Origin: Aquabacterium sp. NJ1
GTDB taxonomy: Bacteria > Pseudomonadota > Gammaproteobacteria > Burkholderiales > Burkholderiaceae_C
DNA: 64,000 bases
Direction of reading: 5' to 3'
NCBI RefSeq assembly: GCF_000768065.1
Contig: NZ_JRKM01000002.1
Span: forward strand, 17,638 to 81,637
The notes beneath the pieces were generated by a model that did not search any database, was not told where the DNA came from, and was given only the letters and a program-made list of their open reading frames with translations. The position numbers and the translations under genes were made by a program. Of this stretch, positions 61,353 through 64,000 are shown piece by piece (position 1 is the first letter of the stretch; the number at the start of each line of letters is the position of its first letter).

Positions 61353-61386
61353 AACCCAAGACGCCTCACGGCCTCTTGGGTTTTTT
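61353..61386 (+). terminator. intrinsic terminator after the DUF3577 gene
   Basis: AACCCAAGA pairs with TCTTGGGTT over about 12 nt and is followed by TTTTTT. Confidence 0.85.
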
Positions 61387-61433
61387 CATTTCAACCTGGC
61401 GCAAGCCTTTCTACATAGACCCAAGGAGTTCAC

Positions 61434-62057
61434 ATGTCCACAACTACCATCACCGTCGAAGCCCCCGTTTGCACCCCATACGGCAAGGCCAAGATCCTCA
61501 TTGGCCGCTATCAACAAGGCGGATCCATCGCTATCCAGCTGATCACGCTCAAAGACGAGATCCTGGATGAGCCGCTGGCCACGTTCTCTACCAACATTGC
61601 TGGAGCGCGTACCGGCATCGATGAGTTCTGCGTCAAGAGTTGGAGCGAAAACGAGCCGCTGGTCGAACCAATGTTCGACACAGGCCTGTTTGAGCGTACT
61701 GGCCGGTCAAGTCGAAATGGGATGGTCTCCGCAGAGGTCTGGCGCATCAAGTCGCCGTCTCTTGTGCCGCCACCCGTGATTGACGAGACCATGACCTTGG
61801 CGAAGCTCGCGATGAGTCGCCTTCACATCGTTCCACTGGAAAAGCTGCCAGATGTCCTCAAGGGGTTGTCTGCACAGCATCGCATGTGGCTCAACGACAC
61901 CCTTTTGAACGACGACGAATCGACTGATGAGGAGCTGAAGGATCACCTCACGAAGTCGTGCGGAATGCCGGAAGACGTGGTTACTGCTGCGCTGACATTC
62001 CGTGACCAAGCCTTGGCTGATCCTTTGTTCCATCTGTTCGATCCCACTGCGCTTTGA
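61434..62057 (+). CDS. DUF4313-like ICE protein
   Basis: 207 aa; ATG with AAGGAG. N-terminal ~100 residues: GKAKILIGRYQQGGSIAIQL, PLATFSTNIAG and VKSWSENEPLVEPMFDTGLF, a known ICE/plasmid accessory domain (DUF4313, from memory). The C-terminal half is a separate helical extension (KLAMSRLHIVPLEKLPDVLK). Function unknown. Confidence 0.65.
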   Translation: MSTTTITVEAPVCTPYGKAKILIGRYQQGGSIAIQLITLKDEILDEPLATFSTNIAGARTGIDEFCVKSWSENEPLVEPMFDTGLFERTGRSSRNGMVSAEVWRIKSPSLVPPPVIDETMTLAKLAMSRLHIVPLEKLPDVLKGLSAQHRMWLNDTLLNDDESTDEELKDHLTKSCGMPEDVVTAALTFRDQALADPLFHLFDPTAL

Positions 62058-62068
62058 TAGGAGTCCTT

Positions 62069-62308
62069 ATGAGTTCGCAAGCAACAACCACTGAACCGGC
62101 CTTCATGACGGTTCCGTTCTTTTGCAGACTCACGTTTGAGGGTGTTCGGCGTTTTGCCGCTGAGCACCCAGGGCGAGCAATCTCGGTGCAGGCTGGGGGG
62201 GTGGAGTACGGCTTCTGTATGGACTTCACACCAGAAGACATTCAGCAGCTGGACGAAGCTACCTTTGACGACATGGTGAACGTAGCGATGGATGCTGCGT
62301 TCGCTTGA
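62069..62308 (+). CDS. 79-aa hypothetical protein
   Basis: ATG at 62069 with TAGGAG. Residues RAISVQAGGVEYGFCMDF and FTPEDIQQLDEATFDDM suggest a compact beta-alpha domain. Coupled closely to the upstream DUF4313-like gene. Not recognised. Confidence 0.55.
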   Translation: MSSQATTTEPAFMTVPFFCRLTFEGVRRFAAEHPGRAISVQAGGVEYGFCMDFTPEDIQQLDEATFDDMVNVAMDAAFA

Positions 62309-62326
62309 ATCAACCAAGAGTGGGCA

Positions 62327-62358
62327 AAGAAGCGGGGAAAATCCCCCCGCTTCTTTGT
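62327..62358 (+). terminator. intrinsic terminator
   Basis: AGAAGCGGGG pairs with CCCCGCTTCT over 7 nt and is followed by TTGTT. It ends the operon of the genes at 61434 and 62069. Confidence 0.8.
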
Positions 62359-62748
62359 TGCACATGGTGCGAAGTTGACGCAAACTCAACAAGCGAAAAG
62401 TGTATCCAGCCCTTAGAATTAGGGGGAGTTCTTTCGCTAAGAGCTATCTGTCCATGGCTTTTAACGAAAGAAGGTTCGTTCCCTTGTTGGTGTGCTCAAG
62501 GCTAAATAAGCACACATCGGTTTGCATGTTCCTCAAAAACATGTGCCTTATGACATCGTCCGGCTCCTGCAACGGCGATGGGGTCTTTGACTCTGGAGTG
62601 CGATCTAGCAAATGGCGGCGCTCGAACTCCCTGACGGTTCGCTACGAATCACCGAAGCTCACACCTCGTGCATTCACTCTGGCACTGTCACAGTACCTAG
62701 CGCTTGCCCTGCAGTAGTCTGAACCACTACTGTCTGGTTATTTCCTGG
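62359..62748. other. 390 bp without a supported gene
   Basis: An 87-codon frame begins near 62454 but has no ribosome site and unusual composition for this element. Inverted repeats GTGTGCT/AGCACAC and CTTTCG/CGAAAG are seen near 62430-62515. The segment CTGGAGTGCGATCT near 62598 also occurs in the structured leaders. It could be a decayed leader. Confidence 0.35.
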
Positions 62749-62780
62749 CAAAGCGACGCTCCGGTGTCGCTTTGTTCATT
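62749..62780. terminator. intrinsic terminator-like hairpin
   Basis: CAAAGCGAC and GTCGCTTTG pair around about 8 nt and are followed by TTCATTTCC. It would end any transcript from 62359-62748. Confidence 0.55.
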
Positions 62781-62869
62781 TCCCCTTATCCAAGTCCGCC
62801 CAATGGGATCCTCGTCCCAATGGGGTGAGGTGTCTCTGCGGGTTCTATCCCAGCCGCAAAGGAAACCTC

Positions 62870-63499
62870 ATGATTCGAGTACCTGGAACCCTCATCGTCA
62901 ACCGCCGCACTGGTCGCAATGGAGCTTTCTCCGTAGGCGACTTGATCACGGCCATTGGCGAGTTCAAAGTCAAAGACACTGCCCTGGATCAGTACGAGCC
63001 AGGGGAGTACAAGGGCGACTTCATCATCAAATGGATTGAGCCCCACACGAACACTTGGCGAGGCCGAGTGTTCGTGGAAAACAGAGCCAGCCTGGCTGAC
63101 ATCATCATCACTGACGCGGTCGAAGACAGCGTCACCGCTGAGCAGAAGGCAGCTGATAAAACGCCTCCCGAGCGTGATCCGCTTGAGGAAGCGTCCACAT
63201 CATCTGCGCATGCGCCAGCAACACCAACAAAGCCTGAGTCTTCTGAAACGCCGGTTTCAAAGCCTGTCCACCAGGTTGAGACTGCAAGCCGTCCAGCAAA
63301 CGCAGGAGAGATCCCAGGTCTGTCGCCCGAGCAACGCGCACTGCTGGGCGATGAACTCTCGGATCTGTTTGACAAGCGCGAGCGGATCAAGCTCGATCCC
63401 ACTGTGGATCGTGAAGTGTTCCGTAAGCAGCGAGACTTGCTGAGAAGCTCTGGCTATCGATTTGACTCAAAAGGTCAGGATTGGTACTTGGCATCTTGA
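62870..63499 (+). CDS. DUF3275-family ICE protein
   Basis: 209 aa; ATG at 62870 with AAGGA. The N-terminal 90 residues match the family: MIRVPGTLIVNRRTGRNG, FSVGDLITAIGEFKVKD and LDQYEPGEYKGDFII. A Thr/Pro/Ser-rich linker follows and a C-terminal helix (LFDKRERIKLDPTVDREVF) with GYRFDSKGQDWYL. Usual ICE-backbone neighbour of DUF3577 genes. Confidence 0.8.
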   Translation: MIRVPGTLIVNRRTGRNGAFSVGDLITAIGEFKVKDTALDQYEPGEYKGDFIIKWIEPHTNTWRGRVFVENRASLADIIITDAVEDSVTAEQKAADKTPPERDPLEEASTSSAHAPATPTKPESSETPVSKPVHQVETASRPANAGEIPGLSPEQRALLGDELSDLFDKRERIKLDPTVDREVFRKQRDLLRSSGYRFDSKGQDWYLAS

Positions 63500-63543
63500 T
63501 GTGATGCCCATGGTGCAGTGATGCACTAACAAGCCCGCCGCGT

Positions 63544-63582
63544 GTGGGCTTATCCAAGCTGGGAGGTTTTGGATAAGCCCAC
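63544..63582. repeat. 14-bp perfect inverted repeat
   Basis: GTGGGCTTATCCAA and TTGGATAAGCCCAC with an 11-nt loop, after the DUF3275 gene. There is no U-run on either side. Each arm contains TTATCCA, part of a DnaA-box-like sequence. The remainder of 63500-63823 has no supported gene. Confidence 0.45.
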
Positions 63583-63823
63583 GTTGAAGTGCTTGCGCTT
63601 CACCGGCTAACTAGCCATCATTGGTGACCACGGCCTCAGCCGAGGTGCCCTATAGCGCAGTGCGCGATTCAGAGTGTGTATGTTGTGTCCGATGTCTGCC
63701 TTGAGGGACACGCCGTTAGAGTCTTGGGATGGATTCGAAGGTTTGCAGATACGCTCATATCCTGAGCCTGGCCATGCCGGGTTCTTCAAGCGTCGCGGGT
63801 CGGCGTTTGAAGAAGTCGGTTAT

Positions 63824-64000
63824 CTGTTGACCGTCAGTTACGGTCGGTGTGCTGCACCTTACGCAGCGCCCTGAAACACGAGAACGGCTCCCGAAAGTCT
63901 CGTGGACCTCAGCCACCAAAGCTGAGGCCTGGAGTGCGATCTTGCAATTTTGCAACCCCCTGGGGAAGTTACTTTCCCCGTGAGGGCTAAGTGCTTCCCT
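63824..64000 (+). promoter_or_regulatory. structured attenuator leader, copy 3 (truncated by the window end)
   Basis: Identical to copy 2 through about 63942 except for one base in the first loop, then diverging in the last part. There the stem bases change in pairs: GGGGAA/TTTCCCC replaces GGGGAAG/CTTCCC, and AGGG/CCCT replaces GGGG/CCCC in the terminal stem. This covariation supports the fold. The downstream gene lies outside the window. Confidence 0.7.

Noticed and set aside
62454..62717. 87-codon frame between two terminators
   Set aside because: No ribosome site, Ser/Cys-rich peptide unlike neighbours, and no family resemblance. Kept as an unassigned interval.
63508..63528. GGTGCAGTGATGCACT as a further operator of the GGTGCAC-N2-GTGCACC type
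   Set aside because: The spacing of the half sites and several bases differ, and no -35/-10 pair frames it.
63674..63874. 66-codon reading frame near the right end
   Set aside because: Its C-terminal third is the structured leader copy 3, which has a clear non-coding role in the other two copies.
1..64000. CRISPR arrays, tRNA genes, insertion sequences and an integrase
   Set aside because: No regularly spaced direct repeats, no cloverleaf sequence, no transposase or recombinase motifs, and no flanking target duplications were found on reading both strands.

Overview
The window looks like a contiguous piece of a large conjugative element (an integrative and conjugative element or a megaplasmid) from a betaproteobacterium, probably of the Burkholderiales/Comamonadaceae. 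This rests on G+C-rich codon use, an F-type (MPF_F) conjugation apparatus with a MobH-type relaxase, a ParA/ParB partition pair, and a string of ICE-backbone families recognised from memory (DUF1845/TIGR03761, DUF2857, DUF3577, DUF3275, DUF4313 and DUF4400 types). No integrase, tRNA, rRNA or CRISPR array is visible, so chromosomal integration cannot be decided from this window.

Layout. (1) 0-3.9 kb: a cut-off small regulator-like gene, hypothetical genes, a SprT-like metalloprotein, a second copy of the small regulator and an exported FlgT/LPP20-like protein. (2) 4.0-9.65 kb: a defence cassette holding a 1588-aa type ISP restriction-modification enzyme and an abortive-infection protein, bounded on the left by an intrinsic terminator. 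(3) 9.65-16.8 kb, minus strand: envelope genes (LPP20-like lipoprotein, S49 peptidase, small membrane proteins, CsgG-like protein, NTR-like secreted protein) and a third copy of the small regulator. (4) 16.8-23.4 kb, minus strand: C5 DNA methyltransferase, ArdB antirestriction protein, cold-shock protein and hypotheticals. (5) 23.4-43.9 kb, minus strand: a complete F-type mating-pair operon, in transcription order lytic transglycosylase, OmpA-like protein, traA, L, E, K, B, dsbC, traV, C, trbI, S26 peptidase, traW, traU, trbC, traN, F, H, G. (6) 43.9-44.4 kb: a divergent, hairpin-rich intergenic region that is the best oriT candidate. (7) 44.4-50.05 kb, plus strand: relaxase TraI, coupling protein TraD and a DUF4400-type membrane protein. 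(8) 50.05-64 kb, plus strand: ParA, ParB, replication-like winged-helix proteins, SSB, a SNF2-type helicase and ICE-backbone genes.

Three repeated signals cut across this gene order. (a) A palindrome TTGTCCAC-N3-GTGGACAA occurs nine times, eight of them at 52.6-58.9 kb, some inside linkers of coding genes including parB; it is a candidate ParB/centromere or DnaA-type site. (b) A palindrome GGTGCAC-N2-GTGCACC, or a variant, lies in the spacer between -35 and -10 of five sigma70-like promoters and in front of a sixth gene. Three of these promoters begin at or within 3 bp of the stop codon of a member of one small (about 80 aa) paralogous family. Their targets are mostly exported envelope proteins, which suggests a dedicated envelope regulon on the element. 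(c) A roughly 195-nt structured leader ending in an intrinsic-terminator-like stem just before the ribosome binding site occurs three times (22.0-22.2, 60.67-60.87 and 63.82-64.0 kb), once in front of a DUF3577 gene. A separate 150-nt rod-like inverted structure lies at 17.76-17.91 kb.
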